Assembly (NCBI RefSeq): GCF_001983165.1
Contig: NZ_MNPU01000024.1
Coordinates: 16,222-80,221 of the forward strand
DNA length: 64,000 bases
Reading direction: 5' to 3'
From: Pseudomonas gessardii
GTDB lineage: Bacteria; Pseudomonadota; Gammaproteobacteria; Pseudomonadales; Pseudomonadaceae
The position numbers and the translations under genes were made by a program. Of the stretch, positions 53,136 to 61,591 are shown one piece after another. Under the pieces are notes generated by a model, which searched no databases, was not told where the DNA came from, and was given only the letters and a program-made list of their open reading frames with translations. Position 1 is the first letter of the stretch. Each line of letters starts with the position of its first letter.

Positions 53136-54062
53136 ATGGCCGTGCCTCTCCCTTCTGTGAAACCCACGCTTCGTTCGCGCTTGCACATGCGCTGGTATTC
53201 CTGGCTGTGCCTGGCGGGGGCGCTGATGTATGGCATTGCCTGGTTGATGCACTGGGATGACCGGGGCGCGTTATGGGTGTTGGAGCGTTTTGAAAGCCCG
53301 GTCGAGCGCCAGGAGAGTGTCTGGCTCCCGGATTACCAGGCCGTGATCGATGCCAAGCCGCTGCCCGGCATGGAAAAGGATGAAGCTTCGGACTTGGCCT
53401 ACGACCCAAGGACCAAGACCCTGTTCGCGGTCATGGGCCGCAACCCATTCCTGGTGGAACTGAGCCGGCAGGGCGATGTGCTGCGCAAGATACCCCTGGT
53501 GGGCTGGAGCAACCCGGAAGGCGTGACGGTGATGGAAAACGGCGTGCTGGCCATCGTGGATGAGCGCAGGCACAACGTGACCCTGGTCAAGGTCGATGCC
53601 GACACGCGTCAACTGGCCTTCGCTGACTTCCCAAGCTACGACCTGGGCCCCTCCAAGGAGCAGAACAAGGCGTTCGAGGCTGTCACCTGGGACAAGCGCA
53701 ATCAACAACTGGTGTTGGGCATTGAGCGCCCGGCGCAGCTGTTTACCTGGCACAGCGACGGCGGCCAGGCCCTGGCCGGCGACAAGCAGACATTGCCCAG
53801 CTCCGAGCTGGATATCCGCAACCTCTCGGCCCTGAGCGTTGACCCGCGCACTGGCCACCTGTTGGTCTTGTCCGCCGACTCCCATCTGCTGCTGGAACTG
53901 GACGAAAAAGGCGAGCAAGTCAGCTTCATGACCGTGCTTGGCGGTTTCAATGGCCTGAAAAACACCATCCCCCGCGCCGAAGGCGTGACCATGGACGAAA
54001 ACGGCACGCTGTACATGGTCAGCGAGCCCAATCTGTTCTATCGCTTCGAGAGGCAGAAATAG
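53136..54062 (+). CDS. SdiA-regulated (YjiK-like) domain protein, copy 1
   Basis: A 308-residue protein with one N-terminal membrane segment (SWLCLAGALMYGIAWLMHW) and a periplasmic beta-propeller domain. Motifs are SDLAYDPRTKTLFAVMGRNP, EGVTVMENGVLAIVDERRHN and AEGVTMDENGTLYMVSEPNLFYRF. Named after E. coli genes controlled by SdiA; the biochemical role is unknown. A paralogue follows at 54183. Confidence 0.9.
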   Translation: MAVPLPSVKPTLRSRLHMRWYSWLCLAGALMYGIAWLMHWDDRGALWVLERFESPVERQESVWLPDYQAVIDAKPLPGMEKDEASDLAYDPRTKTLFAVMGRNPFLVELSRQGDVLRKIPLVGWSNPEGVTVMENGVLAIVDERRHNVTLVKVDADTRQLAFADFPSYDLGPSKEQNKAFEAVTWDKRNQQLVLGIERPAQLFTWHSDGGQALAGDKQTLPSSELDIRNLSALSVDPRTGHLLVLSADSHLLLELDEKGEQVSFMTVLGGFNGLKNTIPRAEGVTMDENGTLYMVSEPNLFYRFERQK

Positions 54063-54182
54063 CCGACTTATACGTCGGATTCTTCTCTATGCGCGGCATT
54101 CCCCAGACACTGAGCGGTGTTTAAGTTTAAATTCAGGCGGCTGTGATATTCATTTGCCAGTTTTGACTTTGAGCCAGCCCCC

Positions 54183-55103
54183 ATGCGTCGATTGACCCGC
54201 CCCAAACCTGCCCTGCTTATCTTGTTGCTGATCGCCTTGGTTGCCGTGGGGGTAGTCGCGCAGCAATTTCGTTTATTCGAGCGCGCCTGGTTCAACTGGC
54301 AGGCCTGGCGCCAACCGGCGGACGAGCGCTCCATTGGCCTGGCGGATTATCAGGTGGTGCTGGAGGCGCAGGTGATTGAGGGCCTGGACGATGATGTCTC
54401 GGCGCTGACCTACGACCCGGTACGCAAGAGCCTGTTTACCGTGACCAATCAAAATGCCGAACTGATCGAGTTGTCCCTGGAGGGCAAGATCCTGCGGCGG
54501 ATTAACCTGGTGGGGTTTGGCGATGCCGAAGCGGTGGAGTTCATCAGCGAGAACACTTATGTGATCAGCGATGAACGCCAGCAGCGGCTGATCAAGATCC
54601 ATCTGGAGGACGACACGCGGTTTCTCGACGCGGCCGAGGCCGAGCAGATGACCCTGGGCGTGCACCTCAAGGGCAATAAAGGGTTTGAAGGGCTGGCCTA
54701 TGACTCGGTGGGCAAGCGCCTGTTTGTCGCCAAGGAGCGGGACCCGATGTTGATCTACGAAGTGCACGGGTTTCCCCATTTCAAGCCAGAAAAAACCTAC
54801 TCGGTCCACGTGGTCAACAACCCCCGGCGTGATGCCGGGCTGTTTGTACGCGACCTGTCCAGCCTGCAATACGACGAACGCAGCGGCCATTTGCTGGCGC
54901 TGTCCGATGAGTCGTACCTGGTGCTGGAACTGGATATCGATGGCCGCCCCTTGAGCAGCCTGTCACTGCTCAAGGGACGCCATGGCTTGAAAAAACGCGT
55001 GCCCCAGGCCGAGGGTATTGCCATGGATGACGATGGCACGTTGTACCTGGTCAGCGAGCCGAACCTGTTCTACGTCTTCAAGAAAACCCCCGGCCCTTTG
55101 TAG
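54183..55103 (+). CDS. SdiA-regulated (YjiK-like) domain protein, copy 2
   Basis: A 306-residue paralogue of the preceding gene. Membrane anchor is LLILLLIALVAVGVVAQQF, then VSALTYDPVRKSLFTVTNQN, AVEFISENTYVISDERQQR and AEGIAMDDDGTLYLVSEPNL. The same block order shows a tandem duplication with strong divergence. It ends 7 bp from the convergent autotransporter gene with no room for a separate terminator. Confidence 0.9.
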   Translation: MRRLTRPKPALLILLLIALVAVGVVAQQFRLFERAWFNWQAWRQPADERSIGLADYQVVLEAQVIEGLDDDVSALTYDPVRKSLFTVTNQNAELIELSLEGKILRRINLVGFGDAEAVEFISENTYVISDERQQRLIKIHLEDDTRFLDAAEAEQMTLGVHLKGNKGFEGLAYDSVGKRLFVAKERDPMLIYEVHGFPHFKPEKTYSVHVVNNPRRDAGLFVRDLSSLQYDERSGHLLALSDESYLVLELDIDGRPLSSLSLLKGRHGLKKRVPQAEGIAMDDDGTLYLVSEPNLFYVFKKTPGPL

Positions 55104-55110
55104 GTACGGG

Positions 55111-57057
55111 TCAGAACATCCACTGCACACCTAACGAATAGCCGGTCTGGCTGCCTTCGGCATGGCCCAGGCGGCCATTCACCTCGGCGTACACCCCAAG
55201 CTGCGGGGTGATCGCCAATTGGCTGCCGACCTGCGCGCGGCCAAAACTCTTGTCTATTGAACCCAGGCGCGCAGTGCGCACCTGGCCATCAGCCCGTGCA
55301 GTCAGGTCCAGGTCGTCCAGGCGGCCGTCGGCCAATTCCTTGACCCAGGCGATGTCGCCGTAGGGCATCAGGCTCAGGCCGTAAGGCAGGGTTACCGCGC
55401 CGCGTACGCGCCAGCCGAGGCTGGCTTCCAGGGAATCGAAGGACTGTTCTTCATACTCAAGGGCGGTGCGCAGGTTCTGCTTCTCGTGGAACTTGTCGAT
55501 GCGCGAGTGGCTGTAATCGAGCCCGGCAAACGGTCCGGTCTTGATCGCGCCCAGGTCGAAGTCATAACCGCCGAGCACCCGGGCCCCCAGGGACAGGGCA
55601 TCGGTCTCGCCAGTCAACTGCTGGTTAAGCAGCACGGGGCCGCCGTTGGCCTGGATCAGCAGGTTGCGCTTGGAATCGAAGCGGCTGTGGCCCACGCTCA
55701 GGTCGCCGGCCAGCCAGGTCGGGCCGCCATCGCTCAACAGGGCGTAGACCGCGGCTTGCCAGGTGTCGCTTTGCAGCTTGCCACGGTGCTCCAGCTTGTC
55801 GCGGCCGTTGAGGTAGCTGAGGCTGGCGCCGATATTCAGGCTGCTGCTCAGTTGATAGTCGCCCAGGGCATGCAGGCCCAGGCGCCGGGCCTCGGGGTTG
55901 GGGGCGGTGTCGAAGCCGCTGTCGGGGTTGTATTCGCCGTCCACGCCGATCTCGCCATCGAAGCTGCCCACTTCACGGCTGGCCGATTGCAGGGTCAGCC
56001 AGCGCCGGTCGTGCAGGCGCACCATGGCCTGGTGCTGGCGCTGCAGGTTGTCCTGCATATTGCGTGCAACCGCGCCGCCCGAGGTGGTAGAGGCCATCAA
56101 GTCGGCATTGGTCAGCTCCAGCACCAGGCGGCTGAGCAGACGCGAATAGTCGCGCAGGCGCTGGTCGATGCGCTCCTGGCCGAAGGCATTGGTCAGGACC
56201 GTCTTGTTATCTTCGTTGGGGTCGTGCCAGGTCGAGCCGCCGGGGATCGCCGGGTTGTCGGTCTGGGTGTAGCCGTCCAGGGCACCCAGTTCCCAGTTGG
56301 TGGCTTCGATATACAGGATGGGAATGTTCAGCGCCTCGAAGGCCTCGCCATCACTGCAACAACCGGTGCCGGCGGGGTATTGCGGGTCCAGGCCGGGGTT
56401 GGTGAACAGGTTGATGTTCAACTCCCTGGCGATCTGCAACGTGTGTTCGCGCAACGCCGCCAGGGCCGGGTTGGCCGTGCTGTTCTGGCCCGCGTGGGCG
56501 TACATCTTGTCGCCGGTGATCAGGCTGTCGAGGTTGATCATGGCCAGCATGTTGGCGCGCTGGCTGGCGCTCAACGACTCCACAAACGCCTTGGAGCCAC
56601 GCAAGCCTTCCTCTTCGGCGCCGAAGCCGACGATCTGCAAGCCGTTTTCCAGTTGCAGGCCACCGAGGTTTTTCGCCACTTCAGTCAGCACGCTGGCGCC
56701 GGAACCGTTGTCGTCCAGGCCCTGCAGGGCCGGGCGGCCGAAGTAGGTATCGAAGTGCGCGCCAATCACCACGTACTGCGGTTTGGTGCCGGCGGCGTAG
56801 GCCACCACGTTCTGCGAGGCGCGGCTGCCGGCGTTCCAAGTGAAGTCCTGGCGACTGATGTTATAGGCGCTGCCCATCTGGCTCTGCATCCAGTCGGCGG
56901 CCCCGGCGAAGTTGGCCGTGCCGCGGTAGCGGCCGGGGTAGTCGGTGATCAGCTTTTCCAGGGTGACATTGGCGTGCTCGCCATAGTCGTAGGCATGGGA
57001 TTGAGTCGACAGCAGGGCACAGGCAACGCTGACAGCGAGGGCGAGGGGTTTGATCAC
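55111..57057 (-). CDS. aaaA: Autotransporter with M28 aminopeptidase passenger (AaaA-like)
   Basis: A 648-residue outer-membrane protein. Start GTG 57057 follows AAGGAAG and gives a signal peptide (KPLALAVSVACALLSTQSHA). The M28 zinc peptidase lies at about 30-330: VVIGAHFDTYFGRP (His, Asp), LQGLDDNGSGASV (bridging Asp), VGFGAEEEGLRGSKAF (Glu pair), INLDSL and a late His in STWHDPNED. A beta-barrel from about 375 ends ...SLGVQWMF with terminal Phe. P. aeruginosa AaaA (PA0328) is 647 residues and releases N-terminal arginine from peptides. Confidence 0.9.
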   Translation of the reverse strand: MIKPLALAVSVACALLSTQSHAYDYGEHANVTLEKLITDYPGRYRGTANFAGAADWMQSQMGSAYNISRQDFTWNAGSRASQNVVAYAAGTKPQYVVIGAHFDTYFGRPALQGLDDNGSGASVLTEVAKNLGGLQLENGLQIVGFGAEEEGLRGSKAFVESLSASQRANMLAMINLDSLITGDKMYAHAGQNSTANPALAALREHTLQIARELNINLFTNPGLDPQYPAGTGCCSDGEAFEALNIPILYIEATNWELGALDGYTQTDNPAIPGGSTWHDPNEDNKTVLTNAFGQERIDQRLRDYSRLLSRLVLELTNADLMASTTSGGAVARNMQDNLQRQHQAMVRLHDRRWLTLQSASREVGSFDGEIGVDGEYNPDSGFDTAPNPEARRLGLHALGDYQLSSSLNIGASLSYLNGRDKLEHRGKLQSDTWQAAVYALLSDGGPTWLAGDLSVGHSRFDSKRNLLIQANGGPVLLNQQLTGETDALSLGARVLGGYDFDLGAIKTGPFAGLDYSHSRIDKFHEKQNLRTALEYEEQSFDSLEASLGWRVRGAVTLPYGLSLMPYGDIAWVKELADGRLDDLDLTARADGQVRTARLGSIDKSFGRAQVGSQLAITPQLGVYAEVNGRLGHAEGSQTGYSLGVQWMF

Positions 57058-57405
57058 AAAGTCTTCCTTGGGGTGATGGAGGGAGTCGCTCGGCGGGACC
57101 GATTGCACAATGCGCGCCTCATTCCATGGGGCGGTCGCGAATTGGCGCGTTGTTGGCCGTGGGGGTCGCCTGGCTATAAGTTGTAACGGATTTGATACCA
57201 GATGCGGCAGGGGATGCCGTGACTTGGCGCACAAATTGGGGCGGGCGGGGGAGGGAATGCTGCGAAAAGTAGCGCTTTTGTTACATATCCATCGGGTACA
57301 ACTCGGTCAAATGTGGGAGCTGGCTTGCCTGCGATAGCATCAACTCGGTCTTGCTCAAAGACCGAGTCGCCTGCATCGCAGGCAAGCCAGCTCCCACATA
57401 CAGCA
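57058..57405. other. Intergenic region upstream of aaaA
   Basis: 348 bp. The first 250 bp should hold the aaaA promoter. I see small inverted repeats (CGGCA-GGGGA-TGCCG at 57205-57219; AAAAG-TAGCG-CTTTT near 57265) but no convincing -35/-10 or -24/-12 pair. The rest is the REPIN at 57312-57398. Confidence 0.5.
57312..57398. repeat. REPIN between aaaA and rpiA
   Basis: TGTGGGAGCTGGCTTGCCTG and CAGGCAAGCCAGCTCCCACA as outer arms. The centre has ACTCGGTCTT / AAGACCGAGT arms, so the whole 87-bp element can fold as one long hairpin. Confidence 0.93.
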
Positions 57406-58077
57406 TCAGGCCTTGAGGGTTTTCACGCCTTCACTGGTCCCCAGCAGCAGCACATCCGCAGGCCGCGCTGCAAACAACCCGTTGGTGACCACGCCGACGA
57501 TCGCATTGATCTGGGTCTCCAGTTCCACCGGGTTGGTGATCTGCATGTTGAACACGTCGAGGATGATGTTGCCGTTATCGGTCAACACGCCTTCGCGGTA
57601 CACCGGGTCGCCGCCCAGTTTCACCAGCTCGCGGGCCACGTGGCTGCGGGCCATGGGGATCACCTCCACCGGCAGCGGGAAGTTGCCCAGTACCGGCACC
57701 AGCTTGCTGGCGTCGGCGATGCAGATAAAGGTCTTGGCCACGGCCGCGACGATCTTCTCGCGGGTCAGGGCTGCACCGCCGCCCTTGATCAGGTTCAGGT
57801 GCTCGTCGCTTTCATCGGCGCCGTCGACGTAGAACTCCAGGTCACTCACGGTATTGAGCTCGTACACCGGAATGCCATGGCCCTTGAGGCGCGCGGCGGT
57901 GGCTTCGGAGCTGGCCACGGCGCCGTCGAACGCGCCCTTGTGCAGGGCCAGCGCATCGATAAAGCAATTGGCGGTGGAGCCGGTGCCGACACCGACGATG
58001 CTTTTATCGTCGAGCTTGGGAAGGATTAAATCGACGGCGGCCTGGGCCACTGCCTGTTTGAGTTGATCCTGGGTCAT
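57406..58077 (-). CDS. rpiA: Ribose-5-phosphate isomerase A
   Basis: A 223-residue enzyme. Conserved VGVGTGSTANCFIDAL binds phosphate. The catalytic region has YVDGADESDEHLNLIKGGGA then ALTREKI, and VTNGLFAARPADVLLLG is near the end. It interconverts ribose-5-P and ribulose-5-P. Start ATG 58077 gives the family N-terminus; a longer frame reaches into the ilvA promoter. Divergent from ilvA with 136 bp between. Confidence 0.97.
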   Translation of the reverse strand: MTQDQLKQAVAQAAVDLILPKLDDKSIVGVGTGSTANCFIDALALHKGAFDGAVASSEATAARLKGHGIPVYELNTVSDLEFYVDGADESDEHLNLIKGGGAALTREKIVAAVAKTFICIADASKLVPVLGNFPLPVEVIPMARSHVARELVKLGGDPVYREGVLTDNGNIILDVFNMQITNPVELETQINAIVGVVTNGLFAARPADVLLLGTSEGVKTLKA

Positions 58078-58213
58078 GCGGGCTCCGAAGCGGGCGGGGA
58101 GTAAAGAGGGGCGCGAGTATAACCCAACAAAACCTCTGGATTCGTGTGGTCGTCCGGCCAAAAGGCGGGTTAGACTCCTCGGCCCTGCCCAACCCGCCCA
58201 GTGATGCTTTCCG

Positions 58214-59728
58214 ATGCTCGAACAGTACGTCAAGAAGATCCTCACCTCGCGCGTTTACGACGTTGCCGTGGAAACCCCGTTGCAGACCGCCCGCCAGCTC
58301 TCCGAGCGCCTGGGCAACCAGGTCTGGCTCAAGCGCGAAGACTTGCAGCCGGTGTTCTCCTTCAAGATTCGCGGCGCCTACAACAAGCTGACCCAACTGA
58401 GTGCCGAAGAGCGTGCGCGTGGCGTGGTCACCGCCTCGGCGGGCAACCATGCCCAGGGCCTGGCCCTGGCGGCCAAGGTGCTGGGGGTCAAGGCCACCAT
58501 CGTGATGCCCAAGACCACCCCGGAGATCAAGGTCGAAGGCGTGCGCTCCCGTGGCGGCAAAGTGCTGCTGCACGGTGACTCCTTCCCGGAAGCGCTGGCG
58601 TATTCGCTGAAACTGGTCGACGAAAAAGGCTACGTCTACATTCACCCCTACGATGACCCACACACCATTGCCGGGCAGGGCACGGTGGCGATGGAGATCC
58701 TGCGCCAGCACCCGGGGCCGCTGGACGCGATTTTCGTCCCGGTGGGCGGTGGCGGCCTGATTGCCGGCATCGCGGCGTACGTGAAGTACCTGCGCCCGGA
58801 GATCAAGATCATCGGTGTCGAGCCGGACGACTCCAACTGCCTGCAAGCCGCCATGGCTGCGGGTGAGCGCGTGGTACTGCCAGCCGTGGGGATCTTTGCC
58901 GATGGCGTGGCCGTGGCGCAGATCGGCCAGCACACCTTCGATATCTGCAAAGACTATGTGGATGAAGTGATCACCGTCAGCACCGATGAAATCTGCGCGG
59001 CGATCAAGGATATCTACGACGACACCCGCTCCATCACCGAGCCAGCAGGGGCCCTGGGCGTGGCGGGGATCAAGAAGTACGTGGAGACCCGTGGCGTCAG
59101 CGGCCAGACCTTTGTCGCCATTGATTCCGGGGCCAATGTCAACTTCGACCGCCTGCGCCATGTGGCCGAGCGCGCCGAGCTGGGGGAAGGCCGCGAGGCG
59201 ATCATTGCCGTGACCATCCCCGAGCGCCCGGGCAGCTTCAAGGCCTTCTGCGAGGCCGTGGGCAAGCGCCAGATCACCGAATTCAACTACCGCTACCACT
59301 CCGGCAGCGAGGCGCACATTTTTGTCGGGGTGCAGACCCACCCGGAAACCGACCCGCGCAGCGCGCTGATCGCCAGCCTCACCGAGCAGGGTTTCCCGGT
59401 GCTGGACCTGACCGAGAACGAACTGGCCAAGCTGCACATCCGTCATATGGTTGGCGGCCACGCGGCGCATGTCAGCAATGAAGTGGTGTTTCGCTTCGAG
59501 TTCCCGGAGCGTCCGGGGGCCTTGTTCAACTTTCTTAACAAATTGGGCGGGCGCTGGAACATCTCGATGTTTCACTATCGCAACCACGGCGCGGCCGACG
59601 GCCGTGTGGTGGCCGGGCTGCAAGTGCCGGCCAACGAGCGCCACCTGGTGCCGGCGGCATTGGAAGCAATTGGTTACCCGTACTGGGATGAAAGCGACAA
59701 CCCGGCCTATCAGCTGTTCCTCGGTTGA
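58214..59728 (+). CDS. ilvA: Threonine ammonia-lyase, biosynthetic
   Basis: A 504-residue PLP enzyme with standard biosynthetic length. PLP lysine is in PVFSFKIRGAYNKL, phosphate loop VPVGGGGLIAGIAAYV, and two C-terminal ACT-like regulatory domains from about 330 (AVTIPERPGSFKAFCEAVG; FRFEFPERPGALFNFLNKLG). It deaminates threonine to 2-oxobutyrate and is feedback-inhibited by isoleucine. Confidence 0.97.
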   Translation: MLEQYVKKILTSRVYDVAVETPLQTARQLSERLGNQVWLKREDLQPVFSFKIRGAYNKLTQLSAEERARGVVTASAGNHAQGLALAAKVLGVKATIVMPKTTPEIKVEGVRSRGGKVLLHGDSFPEALAYSLKLVDEKGYVYIHPYDDPHTIAGQGTVAMEILRQHPGPLDAIFVPVGGGGLIAGIAAYVKYLRPEIKIIGVEPDDSNCLQAAMAAGERVVLPAVGIFADGVAVAQIGQHTFDICKDYVDEVITVSTDEICAAIKDIYDDTRSITEPAGALGVAGIKKYVETRGVSGQTFVAIDSGANVNFDRLRHVAERAELGEGREAIIAVTIPERPGSFKAFCEAVGKRQITEFNYRYHSGSEAHIFVGVQTHPETDPRSALIASLTEQGFPVLDLTENELAKLHIRHMVGGHAAHVSNEVVFRFEFPERPGALFNFLNKLGGRWNISMFHYRNHGAADGRVVAGLQVPANERHLVPAALEAIGYPYWDESDNPAYQLFLG

Positions 59729-59768
59729 GCGACTACGCTGATTGGGCGGCCTTTAAGGAATCGAGAGC

Positions 59769-60182
59769 ATGGAATATCTGACGACCCTCAAGACGATCCA
59801 CATGGTGGCCACCGTGCTGCTGCTGGCCAGTGGCCTGGCCCTGGCCGTGCTGAGCTGGCGCAAGCGTGCCGCCGGCCCGGCGGTTACGTTGCACCGGCCA
59901 TGGCTGTTTGTCTGGGTGTTGATGGGCGTAAGCCTGGTGAGCATGCCGTTTACCGGCTGGTGGCTGGTGCACCTGATCGGCTGGCCTTTGGGGCAGACCT
60001 GGATCCTGGGCTCCAGCGTGATCTACAGCGTGGCGGCGCTGGCCTGGTTCTGGCTGGTGGTGCGCCTCAATCGCCTGCGGCTGGGCGGTACGGGCAGCGC
60101 GAAATTCACCCTGGCCCTGGCGGTTGTCAGCCTGGTGGGATTCGTGGCGATTGCCGGGTTGATGGGTGCCAAACCCGTCTGA
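59769..60182 (+). CDS. DUF2269 family membrane protein
   Basis: A 137-residue protein with four hydrophobic segments, the first LKTIHMVATVLLLASGLAL and the last FTLALAVVSLVGFVAIAGL. The HMVA and PFTGWWLVHLIGWPLGQTW segments match DUF2269, an inner-membrane family of unknown role. Its TGA stop is completed by the GATC end of the palindromic element that follows, suggesting that the element altered the C-terminus. Confidence 0.87.
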   Translation: MEYLTTLKTIHMVATVLLLASGLALAVLSWRKRAAGPAVTLHRPWLFVWVLMGVSLVSMPFTGWWLVHLIGWPLGQTWILGSSVIYSVAALAWFWLVVRLNRLRLGGTGSAKFTLALAVVSLVGFVAIAGLMGAKPV

Positions 60183-60287
60183 TCGTTCCCACGCTCCGCG
60201 TGGTCACGCAGCCCAGGACGCTCTGCGTCCCAGGAGTGGACGCAGAGCGTCCGGTGAGGCATTCCCACGCAGAGCGTGGGAACGAGC
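60181..60287. repeat. Multi-hairpin palindromic element (GATCGTTCCCACGC family)
   Basis: Runs from GATCGTTCCCACGCTCCGCG to GCGTGGGAACGAGC with inner GGACGCTCTGCGTCC and GGACGCAGAGCGTCC hairpins. It is about 107 bp, the same length as the copy at 28300-28406, and lies between convergent genes. Confidence 0.9.
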
Positions 60288-60289
60288 AT

Positions 60290-60946
60290 TTAGGCGCGCA
60301 GGCTAATCACCTGCCAGCCACGCTTCTGGGCCTCGGCCCGCAGATTCGGGTCCGGATCCACCGCCACCGGGTGAGTCACCTGCTCCAGCAGCGGCAGGTC
60401 GTTCATCGAGTCGCTGTAAAAATAGCTGCCCTCCAGGCTATACCCGGTTTCTTCCAGCCAGCGCTTGAGGCGTGTCACCTTGCCTTCACGGAAGCACGGC
60501 ACATCCGTACTGCGTCCGGTGTAGCGGCCATCGGCCATCTCGCATTCGGTGGCGATCAGGGTTTCAACCCCCAAACGTGCGGCAATCGGCGCGGTGACAA
60601 AGCGGTTGGTGGCGGTAATGATCACCAGCGTGTCGCCGGCGGCGCGGTGCCTGGCCAGCAGTTCAGCCGCCTTGGGCAGCATCAGCGGCTCGATGCAGTC
60701 GCGCATGAAGTCGCGGTGCCATTCGTCGAGTTGGGCCATTTCGGTGCTGCCGAGGATCTCCAGGCTGAAGTTCAGGTAGGCGGCGTTGTCCAGCTTGCCG
60801 GCCAGGTAATCCTGGTAAAACGCGTCGTTGCGGATCTTGTAGGCAACGGCATCGAGGATGCCGCGCTCACACAGGTAATCACCCCAGGCGTGGTCACTGT
60901 CGCCGCCCAAAAGCGTGTTGTCCAAGTCGAATAAAGCCAGGCGCAT
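60290..60946 (-). CDS. HAD-IB family phosphatase (SerB/histidinol-phosphatase-like)
   Basis: A 218-residue HAD hydrolase. Motif I LALFDLDNTLLGGDSD (nucleophile and acid Asp), motif II VIITATNRFVTAPIAARLG, Lys of motif III in FREGKVTRLKRWL, motif IV FYSDSMNDLPLLE. As I recall, the P. aeruginosa orthologue PA0335 was reported as a histidinol-phosphate phosphatase, which fits the absence of HisB-type domains. It is divergent from rppH. Confidence 0.88.
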   Translation of the reverse strand: MRLALFDLDNTLLGGDSDHAWGDYLCERGILDAVAYKIRNDAFYQDYLAGKLDNAAYLNFSLEILGSTEMAQLDEWHRDFMRDCIEPLMLPKAAELLARHRAAGDTLVIITATNRFVTAPIAARLGVETLIATECEMADGRYTGRSTDVPCFREGKVTRLKRWLEETGYSLEGSYFYSDSMNDLPLLEQVTHPVAVDPDPNLRAEAQKRGWQVISLRA

Positions 60947-61089
60947 TGCGGTTACTCGCTGAAAAGTCTGTAAAAAGGCGTCCAGAATACGGTCTTTTCA
61001 CAAGAGTGCACATAAGGTAAGCAGCCTCGTTGCCGCTGCAACAAGCTTTGTGGAACAATGCGGCGACATGCGTTTGCGAGGTTGTTGCC

Positions 61090-61569
61090 GTGATCGACCC
61101 CGATGGTTTCCGTCCAAATGTCGGGATTATTCTTACGAATGATGCCGGACAGGTGCTATGGGCTCGCCGAATCAACCAAGATGCCTGGCAGTTTCCCCAG
61201 GGTGGGATCAACCCCGACGAAACCCCTGAAGACGCCCTGTACCGTGAGTTGAACGAAGAAGTCGGCCTGGAGCGCGAAGATGTGCAAATTCTGGCCTGTA
61301 CCCGAGGCTGGTTGCGCTATCGTTTGCCGCAACGCCTGGTGCGTACCCACAGCCAACCGCTGTGCATCGGCCAGAAACAAAAGTGGTTTCTCCTGCGCCT
61401 GATCTCCAACGAGCAGCGGGTGCGGATGGATTTGACCGGTAAACCGGAGTTCGATGGCTGGCGCTGGGTCAGTTATTGGTATCCGTTGGGCCAGGTGGTG
61501 ACATTCAAGCGCGAGGTTTATCGTCGCGCTCTCAAAGAGCTTGCCCCGCGCCTTTTAGCGCGCGACTGA
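61090..61569 (+). CDS. rppH: RNA pyrophosphohydrolase (Nudix)
   Basis: A 159-residue Nudix enzyme. GTG 61090 is the start giving IDPDGFRPNVGIILTNDAGQ, the conserved RppH N-terminus. The Nudix box is GGINPDETPEDALYRELNEE followed by VGL. It removes pyrophosphate from 5' triphosphate RNA to begin decay. It precedes ptsP by 22 bp, the usual pair in gammaproteobacteria. Confidence 0.96.
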   Translation: MIDPDGFRPNVGIILTNDAGQVLWARRINQDAWQFPQGGINPDETPEDALYRELNEEVGLEREDVQILACTRGWLRYRLPQRLVRTHSQPLCIGQKQKWFLLRLISNEQRVRMDLTGKPEFDGWRWVSYWYPLGQVVTFKREVYRRALKELAPRLLARD

Positions 61570-61591
61570 CGACGGAGTTCGACCCCGAGCC

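Noticed and set aside
55486..57186. 566-residue plus-strand open frame opposite aaaA
   Set aside because: Composition is typical of a GC-rich antisense shadow (Gly/Val/Ala/Gln-rich, no domain), and the minus strand has a complete M28-autotransporter with catalytic residues.
57058..57311. Sigma-54 promoter for aaaA
   Set aside because: Searched because AaaA is reported to respond to RpoN; no GG-N10-GC pair with the proper flanks was found by eye.
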